From: Streptomyces cyaneofuscatus
Lineage (GTDB): Bacteria; Actinomycetota; Actinomycetes; Streptomycetales; Streptomycetaceae
DNA length: 64,000 nucleotides
Direction of reading: 5' to 3'
Assembly: GCF_000718135.1 (NCBI RefSeq)
Contig: NZ_JOEM01000016.1
Coordinates: 124,001-188,000, forward strand
The notes beneath the pieces were generated by a model that saw only the letters and a list, made by a program, of their open reading frames with translations, searched no databases and had not been told where the DNA came from. Position numbers and translations under genes: made by a program. Below are positions 51,454 through 59,286 of this stretch, in pieces. The first letter of the stretch is position 1. Every line of letters begins with the position of its first letter.

Positions 51454-52082
51454 TGACCGTCCGCATCGACCACCTGGTCACCTCCGGCACCTTCGCCCTC
51501 GACGGCGGCGAATGGGACGTCGACAACAACGTCTGGATCGTCGGCGACGACACCGAGGCGATCGTCATCGACGCCGCCCACGACGCCGCTGCCATCGAGG
51601 CCGCACTCGGCGGCCGTACGCTGCGCGCCATCGTCTGCACCCACGCCCACAACGACCACATCGACGCCGCCCCGGCCCTCGCCGAGGCCACCGGCGCCCC
51701 GATCCTGCTCCACCCGCACGACCTCCCGCTCTGGCTGCAGACCCACCCGGAACGGACCCCCGACGGCCCCCTCGCCGACGGCCAGGAACTCACCGTCGCC
51801 GGCACCACCCTCAAGGTCCTGCACACCCCCGGCCACGCCCCCGGCTGCGTCTGCCTCTACGCCCCCGAGCTGGGAACGGTCTTCACCGGCGACACGCTCT
51901 TCCAGGGCGGCCCCGGTGCCACCGGCCGCTCCTTCTCGTCATTCCCCACGATCATCGACTCGATCCGGGACCGCCTGCTCACCCTCCCCGGCGACACCAC
52001 GGTCCGCACGGGCCACGGCGACCCCACCACCATCGGCGCGGAGGCCCCGCAGCTCGACGACTGGATCAAGCGCGGCCACTGA
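51453..52082 (+). CDS. Metallo-beta-lactamase fold hydrolase, partner of mscR
   Basis: 209 residues of glyoxalase II-like fold. The metal site is HAHNDHID (64-71), followed by HTPGHAPGC, TGDTLF and RTGHGDPT, giving the two-metal set of His and Asp ligands. The ATG at 51453 overlaps the mscR stop codon, so both are made together. The partnership suggests hydrolysis of S-formylmycothiol to formate and mycothiol, which would finish formaldehyde oxidation, but this is inferred from gene order; other thioester substrates are possible. Confidence 0.85.
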   Translation: MTVRIDHLVTSGTFALDGGEWDVDNNVWIVGDDTEAIVIDAAHDAAAIEAALGGRTLRAIVCTHAHNDHIDAAPALAEATGAPILLHPHDLPLWLQTHPERTPDGPLADGQELTVAGTTLKVLHTPGHAPGCVCLYAPELGTVFTGDTLFQGGPGATGRSFSSFPTIIDSIRDRLLTLPGDTTVRTGHGDPTTIGAEAPQLDDWIKRGH

Positions 52083-52094
52083 GCACGGCCGCCC

Positions 52095-53039
52095 TCACCC
52101 CTCCGGCCAGGCGGAGAGCCGCAGCCCGCTCACGAAGCGGCGCGGCTCCCCGCTGACCGGATCGGTGAACTCCAGCCGCCGCGCCAGCAGCTGCAAGGGC
52201 CGGGAGAAGTCCTCCACCGCCCCCTCCGCCTCCAACTCCACCACCGGATACAGCGGATCGTGGAGGATCGGCACCCCCAGCGCGTTCATATGCACCCGCA
52301 GCTGATGCGTCCGCCCGGTGGCGGGCACCAGCCGGTACCGTCCCAGCCCGCCCCGCGCCTCCACCAGCTCCACCCGGCTCTCACTGTTCGCCTCACCCGG
52401 CTCCTCCCGGGCGGCGAGCACCCCACGCTCCTTCACGATCCGACTGCGTACGATCCGCGGAAGGGCCACGCCGGGATCGTACGGAGCCACCGCCTCGTAC
52501 TCCTTGCTCACCAGCCGGTCCCGGAACAGCGTCTGGTAAGCGCCCCGCTCCTCCGGCCGCACCACGAAGAGCACGAGCCCCGCCGTCAGCCGGTCCAGCC
52601 GGTGCGCGGGCTGGAGCGCGGGCACCCCCAGCTCCCGCCGCAGCCGGGCCACCGCGGTCTCGGTGACATGCCGCCCCCGGGGCGTGGTGGCGAGGAAATG
52701 CGGTTTGTCGGCGACCACGAGATGCGCGTCCCGGTACACGATCCCGATGGGAAAGGGCACCGGCACTTCGGCCGCGAAGTCCCGATGAAACCAGAGCGAC
52801 AGCCCGGCGGCATACGGATCACCGCCCCGCACAGCGCCCCCGTCGGCCCCCACGAACCGCCCCGCGTCGAGCATCGCCGCGACCCGCCCGGCCCCGATCG
52901 CCCCACCGAACCGCGCGACGAGATACTCCCCGACGCATCCCCAGCGCCCCTCCGGATCCTCCGGCAGCCGCACCCGCACGGCATCGATCCCGTCCCGCTG
53001 GGGCAGAGGCCCGGCGGACGCCTTCCTGCGGCCCCTCAT
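52095..53039 (-). CDS. RluA-like pseudouridine synthase
   Basis: 314 residues. The catalytic motif HRLDR is at 146-150 (D149 forms the covalent RNA adduct); GRTHQLRVHMNALGVPILHDPLYP is the usual family block following. The N-terminal part (about 1-90) is longer than in RluA and includes an S4-like region, perhaps for RNA binding. It isomerises uridine in rRNA or tRNA. The ATG at 53039 is used; upstream sequence belongs to the tRNA and its terminator. Its 3' end lies 12 bp from the convergent mscR operon. Confidence 0.88.
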   Translation of the reverse strand: MRGRRKASAGPLPQRDGIDAVRVRLPEDPEGRWGCVGEYLVARFGGAIGAGRVAAMLDAGRFVGADGGAVRGGDPYAAGLSLWFHRDFAAEVPVPFPIGIVYRDAHLVVADKPHFLATTPRGRHVTETAVARLRRELGVPALQPAHRLDRLTAGLVLFVVRPEERGAYQTLFRDRLVSKEYEAVAPYDPGVALPRIVRSRIVKERGVLAAREEPGEANSESRVELVEARGGLGRYRLVPATGRTHQLRVHMNALGVPILHDPLYPVVELEAEGAVEDFSRPLQLLARRLEFTDPVSGEPRRFVSGLRLSAWPEG

Positions 53040-53075
53040 CCCCGCCCCTTTCCCGCCGAACCCGGTGACGCAAAA

Positions 53076-53097
53076 GAGCCCCACCGAAGTGGGGCTC
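53076..53097 (-). terminator. Rho-independent terminator of tRNA-Leu
   Basis: Read on the minus strand: GAGCCCCAC-TTCG-GTGGGGCTC followed by TTTT, a perfect 9-bp stem with a UUCG tetraloop, just after the tRNA 3' CCA. Confidence 0.85.
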
Positions 53098-53101
53098 CTG
53101 C

Positions 53102-53189
53102 TGGTGTCCGAGGGGGGACTTGAACCCCCACGCCCGATAAAGGGCACTAGCACCTCAAGCTAGCGCGTCTGCCATTCCGCCACCCGGAC
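53102..53189 (-). tRNA. tRNA-Leu (anticodon GAG)
   Basis: On the minus strand the acceptor arms GTCCGGG and CTCGGAC pair (one G-U), followed by discriminator A and an encoded CCA. The anticodon stem CTAGC/GCTAG holds the loop TTGAGGT, giving anticodon GAG (codons CTC/CTT). A long variable arm GTGCCCTTTATCGGGC identifies class II leucine tRNA. It is not bldA, whose anticodon is TAA. A UUCG-loop terminator follows. Confidence 0.95.
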
Positions 53190-53261
53190 AAGGTGTCTGT
53201 TGTGGGCGGTGGGCGCGGGAGGATGGGGAGGAGCACCACAGCGACAGCGGAAGGAAGCAGC

Positions 53262-54596
53262 GTGAGCGAGAGCAGCACGGGCAAGGCCGTCGGCGGCGGC
53301 AACGCCGAGAAGGAGGTCGTGGACCTCTGTCGTGACCTCATCCGGATCGACACCAGCAACTACGGCGACCACTCCGGCCCCGGTGAGCGGCTCGCCGCCG
53401 AGTACGTGGCGGAGAAGCTCGCCGAGGTGGGTCTGGAGCCGCAGATCTTCGAGTCGCACAAGGGCCGTGCCTCCACCGTCGCCCGGATCGAGGGCGAGGA
53501 CCCCTCCCGGCCCGCCCTGCTCATCCACGGGCACACCGACGTCGTCCCGGCCAACGCGGCGGACTGGACGCACGACCCGTTCTCCGGCGAGATCGCGGAC
53601 GGCTGCGTCTGGGGCCGGGGCGCCGTCGACATGAAGGACATGGACGCGATGACCCTCGCGGTCGTACGCGAGCGGATGCGCACCGGCCGCAAGCCCCCGC
53701 GCGACATCGTGCTGGCCTTCGTCGCGGACGAGGAGGCGGGCGGTACGTACGGCGCCCGCTACCTGGTCGACAATCACCCGGGGCTCTTCGAGGGCGTCAA
53801 CGAGGCGATCAGCGAGGTCGGCGGGTTCTCGTTCACCGTCAACGAGAAGCTGCGCCTCTATCTGGTGGAGACGGCCCAGAAGGGCATGCACTGGATGAAG
53901 CTCACCGTGGACGGCACCGCCGGGCACGGGTCGATGATCCACAAGGACAACGCCATCACGGAGCTGTCCGAGGCGGTCGGGCGGCTGGGGCGGCACAAGT
54001 TCCCCGTCCGCGTCACCAAGACGCTGCGGCACTTCCTGGACGAGCTCTCCGACGCGCTGGGCACCGAGCTGGACCCGGAGAACATGGACGAGACGCTGGC
54101 CAAGCTGGGCGGCATCTCCAAGCTGATCGGGGCCTCCCTCCAGAACACCGCCAACCCCACCCAGCTCGGCGCCGGCTACAAGGTCAACGTCATCCCGGGC
54201 CAGGCCACCGCCCATGTCGACGGCCGGTACCTGCCGGGGTACGAGGAGGAGTTCCTCGCCGACCTGGACCGGATCCTGGGCCCCAACGTGAAGCGCGAGG
54301 ACGTGCACGCGGACAAGGCGCTGGAGACCACGTTCGACGGCGCTCTGGTCGACGCCATGCAGACCGCGCTGGTCGCCGAGGACCCGATCGCCCGTGCCGT
54401 GCCGTACATGCTCTCGGCCGGCACCGACGCCAAGTCCTTCGACGACCTCGGCATCCGGGGCTTCGGCTTCGCCCCGCTGAAGCTGCCGCCGGAGCTGGAC
54501 TTCGCCGGGATGTTCCACGGCGTCGACGAGCGGGTCCCGGTGGACGGTCTGCAGTTCGGCGTGCGGGTGCTCGACCGGTTCATCGACAACTGCTGA
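53262..54596 (+). CDS. M20 family metallopeptidase
   Basis: 444 residues. Metal ligands are seen as H91 and D93 in HGHTDVVP, D123 in RGAVDMKDM and E157/E158 in VADEEAGG. The insert GTAGHGSM belongs to the lid/dimerisation domain. This layout fits the M20 (ArgE/DapE/carboxypeptidase) family; actinobacterial homologues are cytoplasmic dipeptidases or amidohydrolases and the substrate is unknown. The GTG at 53262 is backed by GGAAGGAAGCAGC. It is in the conserved neighbourhood between the tRNA-Leu and the chaplin genes. Confidence 0.9.
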   Translation: MSESSTGKAVGGGNAEKEVVDLCRDLIRIDTSNYGDHSGPGERLAAEYVAEKLAEVGLEPQIFESHKGRASTVARIEGEDPSRPALLIHGHTDVVPANAADWTHDPFSGEIADGCVWGRGAVDMKDMDAMTLAVVRERMRTGRKPPRDIVLAFVADEEAGGTYGARYLVDNHPGLFEGVNEAISEVGGFSFTVNEKLRLYLVETAQKGMHWMKLTVDGTAGHGSMIHKDNAITELSEAVGRLGRHKFPVRVTKTLRHFLDELSDALGTELDPENMDETLAKLGGISKLIGASLQNTANPTQLGAGYKVNVIPGQATAHVDGRYLPGYEEEFLADLDRILGPNVKREDVHADKALETTFDGALVDAMQTALVAEDPIARAVPYMLSAGTDAKSFDDLGIRGFGFAPLKLPPELDFAGMFHGVDERVPVDGLQFGVRVLDRFIDNC

Positions 54597-54699
54597 CCGG
54601 CCCGTACGAACCGCCGACCGGACGCGTGCGTAATTCGACTGCCTGTGCGTACGTGACCGAAAGGGTGAAACGCGCCGTTCATGCGTAGCCCCGCTCCAC

Positions 54700-54756
54700 C
54701 CTCCTCGTTACAAGGTTTGCGGTCCGCGGCTGGGACCGCACTTTCCAACTAGGAGG
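54700..54756 (+). promoter_or_regulatory. Possible folded mRNA leader of chpH
   Basis: CCTCCT at 54700-54705 is complementary to the Shine-Dalgarno AGGAGG at 54751-54756. Between them lies a GC-rich hairpin TGCGGTCC-N7-GGACCGCA (54718-54740). The two pairings could hold the ribosome site closed. The transcript start is not known, so this is a candidate only. Confidence 0.4.
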
Positions 54757-54760
54757 AATC

Positions 54761-54994
54761 ATGATCAAGAAGGTCGTCGCAGTTGCGGCTGCCACCGGTG
54801 GCCTCGTTCTCGCGGGTGCGGGCATGGCTTCCGCCGACGCGGGCGCCCAGGGTGCGGCCATCGGCAGCCCCGGCGTGCTCTCCGGCAACGTCGTCCAGGT
54901 CCCGGTCCACGTGCCGATCAACCTGTGCGGCAACACGGTCTCCGTGATCGGGCTGCTGAACCCCGCCTTCGGCAACACCTGCGTCAACGCCTGA
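54761..54994 (+). CDS. chpH: Short chaplin ChpH
   Basis: 77 residues: signal peptide 1-25 (VLAGAGMASA), then one chaplin domain of about 52 residues with the two cysteines C56 and C74 that form a disulfide, and the typical GSPGVLSGNVVQVPVHVPINLCGNT and VIGLLNPAFGN motifs. Chaplins are secreted amyloid-forming surface proteins that lower water surface tension and coat aerial hyphae. ATG at 54761 follows AGGAGGAATC. It stands directly before the long chaplin gene, the chpH-chpC order recalled from S. coelicolor. Base composition and codon use are ordinary. Confidence 0.92.
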   Translation: MIKKVVAVAAATGGLVLAGAGMASADAGAQGAAIGSPGVLSGNVVQVPVHVPINLCGNTVSVIGLLNPAFGNTCVNA

Positions 54995-55030
54995 CGCTGG
55001 TCGTCAACCCGTAAGGGTTTGAGCCCGGCC

Positions 55031-55063
55031 GGTCCCGGAGTGCGTGCCATGCACTCCGGGACC
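55031..55063. terminator. Strong hairpin after chpH
   Basis: GGTCCCGGAGTGC (55031-55043) and GCACTCCGGGACC (55051-55063) form a perfect 13-bp stem with a 7-base loop, 36 bp after the chpH stop. This probably ends or stabilises the abundant chpH mRNA before the chpC gene begins at 55134. Confidence 0.8.
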
Positions 55064-55133
55064 GTTCGGCATTCGGCTCCCGCACGGTCATGTCCGGGGG
55101 TTTTTCGGAAGGCAGAAGGCAGGAAACGAACCT

Positions 55134-55949
55134 ATGCGACAGGTCACTCGTAAAGGCCTGATCACCATGGCGGCGGCGGGCGGGGTCCTCGCTCTCAGTG
55201 GCGGCTACGCCCACGCCGACGCCGGGGCGGCCTCGACGGCCACGGGCTCGCCGGGCGTGCTGTCCGGCAACTCGGTCTCGGTCCCGATCGACATCCCGGT
55301 CAACGTCTGCGGCAACTCGGTCACCGTCGGCGGTCTCATCAACCCCACCTTCGGAAACGACTGCGAGAACGGGTCGGCGCAGTCGCGCCAGGACTCCGGA
55401 CCGCAGAACCGTATCGGCGGCGGCTCCGGCGAAGGCGCCCAGGCCGGCAACGGGGCGCAGGGCGGAAACGCCGCGCAGGCGGGGAACACCACCGCGACCG
55501 ACCGGCACGGCGAGCCCGGCACGGGCCGCCACCGGGCCGGTGGCGCCGGTGCGGAGGGGGTCGCGCAGGGCTCGCCCGGCATCCTCTCCGGCAACGCGAT
55601 CCAGGCGCCCATCAGCGTCCCGGTCAACGTCTGCGGCAACAGCGTCTCCGTCATCGGGCTGCTGAACCCGACCTTCGGCAACAGCTGCTCCAACGACGCC
55701 GAGCCGCCGCCGCCCCCGCCGCCGCCGGTGAAGCCCCCGGTCACGCCGGAGACGCCGGTGGACCCGCCGGTCGAGCCGCCGGCCAACCAGCCGCCCGAGC
55801 CGAATGTCCCCGGGCCCCAGCTCGAGCCGGAGGAGCAGCTCGCGCAGACCGGCGCGGGGGGCGTGGAGATGCTCATCCCGGCGAGCGCCGGACTGCTGCT
55901 GGCCGGGATGGGATCGGTGCTCTACCGCCGCTCCCGCAGCGCCGCCTGA
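55134..55949 (+). CDS. chpC: Long chaplin with sortase signal, ChpC-like
   Basis: 271 residues: signal peptide (about 1-29), first chaplin domain with C59 and C77, a Gly/Asn/Gln-rich linker (80-140), second chaplin domain with C167 and C185, a proline-rich stretch (190-235), then the sorting signal LAQTG (236-240), hydrophobic helix and RRSRS tail. Sortase (SrtE type) should link it to the cell wall, where it anchors short chaplins. AGGAAACGAACCT precedes the ATG at 55134. Ends at a hairpin terminator. Confidence 0.92.
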   Translation: MRQVTRKGLITMAAAGGVLALSGGYAHADAGAASTATGSPGVLSGNSVSVPIDIPVNVCGNSVTVGGLINPTFGNDCENGSAQSRQDSGPQNRIGGGSGEGAQAGNGAQGGNAAQAGNTTATDRHGEPGTGRHRAGGAGAEGVAQGSPGILSGNAIQAPISVPVNVCGNSVSVIGLLNPTFGNSCSNDAEPPPPPPPPVKPPVTPETPVDPPVEPPANQPPEPNVPGPQLEPEEQLAQTGAGGVEMLIPASAGLLLAGMGSVLYRRSRSAA

Positions 55950-55988
55950 TCCGGGCGCACACCGGGCAGCAGAGCAGGACGAACACGG

Positions 55989-56014
55989 ACGGGCCCCGCA
56001 TCCGCGGGGCCCGT
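55989..56014. terminator. Terminator hairpin after chpC
   Basis: ACGGGCCCCGC (55989-55999) and GCGGGGCCCGT (56004-56014) form a perfect 11-bp stem with a 4-base loop, between chpC and the convergent DUF5703-type gene. Confidence 0.8.
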
Positions 56015-56043
56015 TCCGTGCTCTCAGGTGGCGCGTATCCCTG

Positions 56044-56232
56044 TCACCAGGTGGCTCGAAGCTGACGGATGATCCGTCGGCGCAGCCGCACCCTGCGGCT
56101 GCCGTCGCGGCGCAGCGTCAGGCGGTCCAGCTCCCAGTGTCCGTACTCGGCGTGGTCGGTCAGCAGTCGGGCCGCTTCCTTGCGGGAGACCCCGCGCGGC
56201 ACGTACACGTCGACAAATTCGTATTCCGGCAT
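56044..56232 (-). CDS. DUF5703-like small protein
   Basis: 62 residues. MPEYEFVDVYVPRGVSRKEAARLLTDHAEYGHWELDRLTLRRDGSRRVRLRRRI is the compact, conserved actinobacterial small-protein type I know as DUF5703; the C-terminus is strongly basic. Start ATG at 56232. It is divergent from the acidic protein gene across 47 bp. Function unknown; the basic tail could bind nucleic acid or an acidic partner. Confidence 0.7.
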   Translation of the reverse strand: MPEYEFVDVYVPRGVSRKEAARLLTDHAEYGHWELDRLTLRRDGSRRVRLRRRIIRQLRATW

Positions 56233-56279
56233 CGCATCTATTGTGCGGGCAGAGCCCCGGTACGGATAGCGTCTGCACT

Positions 56280-56942
56280 ATGTCTGATGCTGCGCAGCCC
56301 ACCGCTGCCGAGGTACGTGCCGCCGCCGAGGCGGTCAAAGCCGCGATCGACCGTCACCTCGACGCGGTCGAACGCCGTACCGGGGACGACGATCCCGCCG
56401 TCTACGAAGCGTTCAACTCCCTGGCCGCTGCGGCCGAGGTCTACGACGAGCTCCTCTACGACCGCTACGACGAGGTCACTCCCTTCGAGATCCCCGGCGC
56501 GGACGACTCCCTGCCGCCCTACGCCGGACCCGCCGAGCCCAGCGCGCTGAGCGTGCTGATCCGGCGCGACTACGCGGTCGCGGAACCCCAGCGGCTGCTC
56601 GCCCAGGCCCAGCGCCTCGCCGACATCGACGAGGGACCCGGCGCCGACGGCGCCACGACCCCGGTGGTCGGCACCAGCGTCCACGCCGCGCTCGGCATGC
56701 TCTTCGGCGAGTACGAACCGGACGAGATCGCCTCCCGGCACAAGGAGTTCGGCCTGGAGGAGGGGGACTCCACCCTCTGGGTCTCGGCCGCCGACGCGCT
56801 GCCCGAGCCGGGGGAGTGGCTCGGCGCTCCGTTCGAGGACGCCGATCCGGAGCTGGTGGTGTGCCGCTTCGACGTCAGCGCCGTCTTCGACGAGGAGGAG
56901 CTGGACGAGGAGCTCGACGAGCCGGCGGCGGGCCGAGCGTGA
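56280..56942 (+). CDS. Conserved actinobacterial acidic protein, unknown function
   Basis: 220 residues. Helical N-terminal half (EVRAAAEAVKAAIDRHLDAVERR, AFNSLAAAAEVYDELLYDRYDEVTPFEIP), a middle stretch with VLIRRDYAVAEPQRLLAQAQRLAD, and a very acidic C-terminus FDEEELDEELDEP. I recognise it only as a conserved Streptomyces hypothetical protein. Start ATG at 56280. It lies between a small basic protein gene (divergent) and the RecD-like gene (convergent), separated from the latter by an 11-bp hairpin. Confidence 0.7.
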   Translation: MSDAAQPTAAEVRAAAEAVKAAIDRHLDAVERRTGDDDPAVYEAFNSLAAAAEVYDELLYDRYDEVTPFEIPGADDSLPPYAGPAEPSALSVLIRRDYAVAEPQRLLAQAQRLADIDEGPGADGATTPVVGTSVHAALGMLFGEYEPDEIASRHKEFGLEEGDSTLWVSAADALPEPGEWLGAPFEDADPELVVCRFDVSAVFDEEELDEELDEPAAGRA

Positions 56943-56948
56943 CCTGAG

Positions 56949-56985
56949 AGCGGGCCCCGGCGCGGAGAGTGCGTCGGGGCCCGCT
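56949..56985. terminator. Bidirectional terminator hairpin
   Basis: AGCGGGCCCCG (56949-56959) pairs perfectly with CGGGGCCCGCT (56975-56985), an 11-bp stem with a 15-base loop between the convergent acidic-protein and RecD-like genes. Confidence 0.75.
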
Positions 56986-56997
56986 GTCGTACGTGCC

Positions 56998-59286
56998 TCA
57001 GGAAGCCGCGTCAGGCGTCGGGACGGCTTCGAGCAGCGCCCGGAGCCGGGTCGTCCGCTCCTGGGCCGGGATCTGCGCCACCGCGTGGGGGAGCGCCTGG
57101 TCCACCCCGTGCACCACGGACAGATGGCGCTCGCCCCGGCTGAACGCGGTGTAGACCCACGGCCGGCTCAGCCCCGCCGCCGCGTCGCCCGGCAGCACCA
57201 CCACCGCGGCGGGCCAGCGCATCCCGGCCGCCTGGTGGGCACTGAGCGCCCAGCCGTGCCGCACCGCCGACTCCACCCGCTCCTGCGGTACGACGACGGG
57301 GACGCCGCCGCACTCCAGGTGCAGCCCCTCGGCGTCGGCCGAGCGCACCACCCCGGGCACCGCACGGCCGGGTGCGGGGACATGGATCACGCGGTCGCCC
57401 GGGTCGAACCCGCCGAACCGGCCGGGCCCCGGGTTGAGCCGCTGCTTCAGGGCCTCGTTGAGCACCCGGGTCCCGGCCGCCCCGCCATGGCCCACGGTGA
57501 TGACCTGGGTGTCGCCCGCGGGGATGGAGAAGGCCCGGGGCACCGAGTCCGCGACCAGCTGCACCGTGCGGTGGACCGCCTCGCCCGCATCGCGGACCGG
57601 GACGATCACGACCTCCTTGCCGGGGGCCTCGACCTGGGTCAGCTCACCGATGCCGATGCCGGAGACCAGCTCGCCGATCGGCCCGGGGTCCGGCGTACGG
57701 GAGACGACCTGCGGGCACGCGCGTGCGGCCAGCACGTCGGCGAAGACCCGCCCGGCGCCCGCCGAGCCCAGCACACCGGGGTCACCGCTCAGCACCAGCC
57801 GGACGCCGTCCGCCAGCGCCTCGACCAGGACGGCCGCGCCCTCCACGTCCAGCTGGGGGGCGTCCAGAACCACGAGCAGGTCCAGGGCGAGCGCCCCGTC
57901 CTCGTCGCGGCCGGGGCCCTCGGTGCCGGAGAGCAGCCCGGCCAGGGTGACCGCCGCGTCCGGGGCGCCGACCGCTTCGGCCAGCCGGCGGCGGCCGTCC
58001 GCGCTGTGGGTGGCGCCCAGGGCCCGCAGCCCCAGGCACCGCGCCGCCGCGATCAGGGCGGCGGGCTCTGCCCGGGCCGCCTCGCCGCCGCTGTGGGCGA
58101 CGAGCCCGGCGGTGGCCGCCGTACGGATCAGCTCGGCGGCCGAGGGGGAGGGCGCGGCGGCAGCGGCCTCCGCCCAGTCGGCGCCCTTCTCGCAGGCGTT
58201 CATGAGGCGGGCCAGGCCGTCGGCGAGGCTCTCCTCCGCCAGCGCGTACCGGTCCAGGCCCAGGAGCACCTGGACCGGCTCCGGGGTCTCGGTCCCGGTC
58301 TCCGCGTCCGCCGGGGCCTCGCCGTCCTCCTCGTACGCGGCGTCCGACCCCGTGGGGTCCGTGCCCTCCTGGAAGACCAGGGCGACACCCTCCTCCACGG
58401 CGTTGCGCACGGCCTCCTCCGGGTCGCCCACCGCACGTTCGGCGAGCGCCGCCCGGACCGCCTCGGCGTCCAGCGCCGTGTGGCCCTGGAGGGCGGCGCG
58501 CTCCAGCAGCCAGCCGACCAGGGCCGCCGTGCGGCGCCCGTCGTCCGGGCCGCACGCGGCGCCCAGCAGGGCCCGGGCGAAGCCGTCCGCCTGCTCGGGG
58601 CGGACGCCCGGGACCGCCAGCAGTTGCCAGGGGTCGGCGCGCAGCAGCTCGGCGGCCTGTTCGCCCAGGGTCCCGGTGGCGGGGCGGGCCAGGGCCTCGG
58701 GGGCCCCGCCCTCGGTGAGGACCGCCCGCACCGCGTCCACGGCCTCGGGCGAGGCGGTCCGGTCGACGGGGGCGGCCGGGGCGGGCGCGGGGCGGGGAGG
58801 CTGTCCTGCGGGTGCCGGGGCGGCGCGACGGGGCGCGGGCGCGGCGGCGGGGGAGTCGAAGAACTCCGTGCCCGCCTTCTCGCCGCTCTCCACGGCCCGG
58901 ACGGCCGCCAGCAGATCGGCGGCGGGGCCGCTCAGCTTCGTACCGGCGGCGACGGGGCCTTCCTTCTCGGCCTTGCGCTTCGCGATCTTCTCGCGCAGCT
59001 CACGCTGGGCGGCCAGCTCGGCCTGCGCATCGGAGAGCGCGGCGGCCGCGGGCGCTTCACCCGCAGGCCCGTCACCGGCCGCGTCACCGGTCTCGCCGGC
59101 CACTTCAGCCTCAGCCTCAGCCTCAGCCTCGGCCTCAGCCTCCGCCTCAGCTTCAGCCTCCGCCTCGGCAGCGTCGGGCGCTTCGGCGTGCGCGGGGCCT
59201 TCGGCGCCGGTGGCCGCCGGGGGCTCGGCGCCCTGCGGTGTGTCCGTGCCGACGGTGCCGGGGGTCTCCCCGGGAAGCGCAGTCAC
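56998..59286 (-). CDS. RecD2-like helicase-related protein with degenerate P-loop
   Basis: 762 residues. Order: Glu-Ala repeat (41-61), Lys/Arg-rich helix (about 90-108), helix-hairpin-helix-like region (about 205-260), then a helicase core. Core motifs are weakened: where RecD has GGPGTGKT this has SGGEAARAEPA (399-409), with no Gly-Lys-Thr/Ser; Walker B reads LLVVLDAPQLD (470-480), DA in place of DE; motif III GDPGVLGSAGAG (501-512) is kept; motif V is SAHQAAG (682-688), against SVHKSQG; and YTAFSR (712-717) is near normal. It is therefore probably not an active ATPase. GTG start at 59286 overlaps the aldo-keto reductase stop. Confidence 0.75.
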   Translation of the reverse strand: MTALPGETPGTVGTDTPQGAEPPAATGAEGPAHAEAPDAAEAEAEAEAEAEAEAEAEAEAEVAGETGDAAGDGPAGEAPAAAALSDAQAELAAQRELREKIAKRKAEKEGPVAAGTKLSGPAADLLAAVRAVESGEKAGTEFFDSPAAAPAPRRAAPAPAGQPPRPAPAPAAPVDRTASPEAVDAVRAVLTEGGAPEALARPATGTLGEQAAELLRADPWQLLAVPGVRPEQADGFARALLGAACGPDDGRRTAALVGWLLERAALQGHTALDAEAVRAALAERAVGDPEEAVRNAVEEGVALVFQEGTDPTGSDAAYEEDGEAPADAETGTETPEPVQVLLGLDRYALAEESLADGLARLMNACEKGADWAEAAAAAPSPSAAELIRTAATAGLVAHSGGEAARAEPAALIAAARCLGLRALGATHSADGRRRLAEAVGAPDAAVTLAGLLSGTEGPGRDEDGALALDLLVVLDAPQLDVEGAAVLVEALADGVRLVLSGDPGVLGSAGAGRVFADVLAARACPQVVSRTPDPGPIGELVSGIGIGELTQVEAPGKEVVIVPVRDAGEAVHRTVQLVADSVPRAFSIPAGDTQVITVGHGGAAGTRVLNEALKQRLNPGPGRFGGFDPGDRVIHVPAPGRAVPGVVRSADAEGLHLECGGVPVVVPQERVESAVRHGWALSAHQAAGMRWPAAVVVLPGDAAAGLSRPWVYTAFSRGERHLSVVHGVDQALPHAVAQIPAQERTTRLRALLEAVPTPDAAS

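Noticed and set aside
53102..53189. tRNA-Leu near chaplin genes as the developmental tRNA bldA
   Set aside because: The anticodon is GAG, not TAA.
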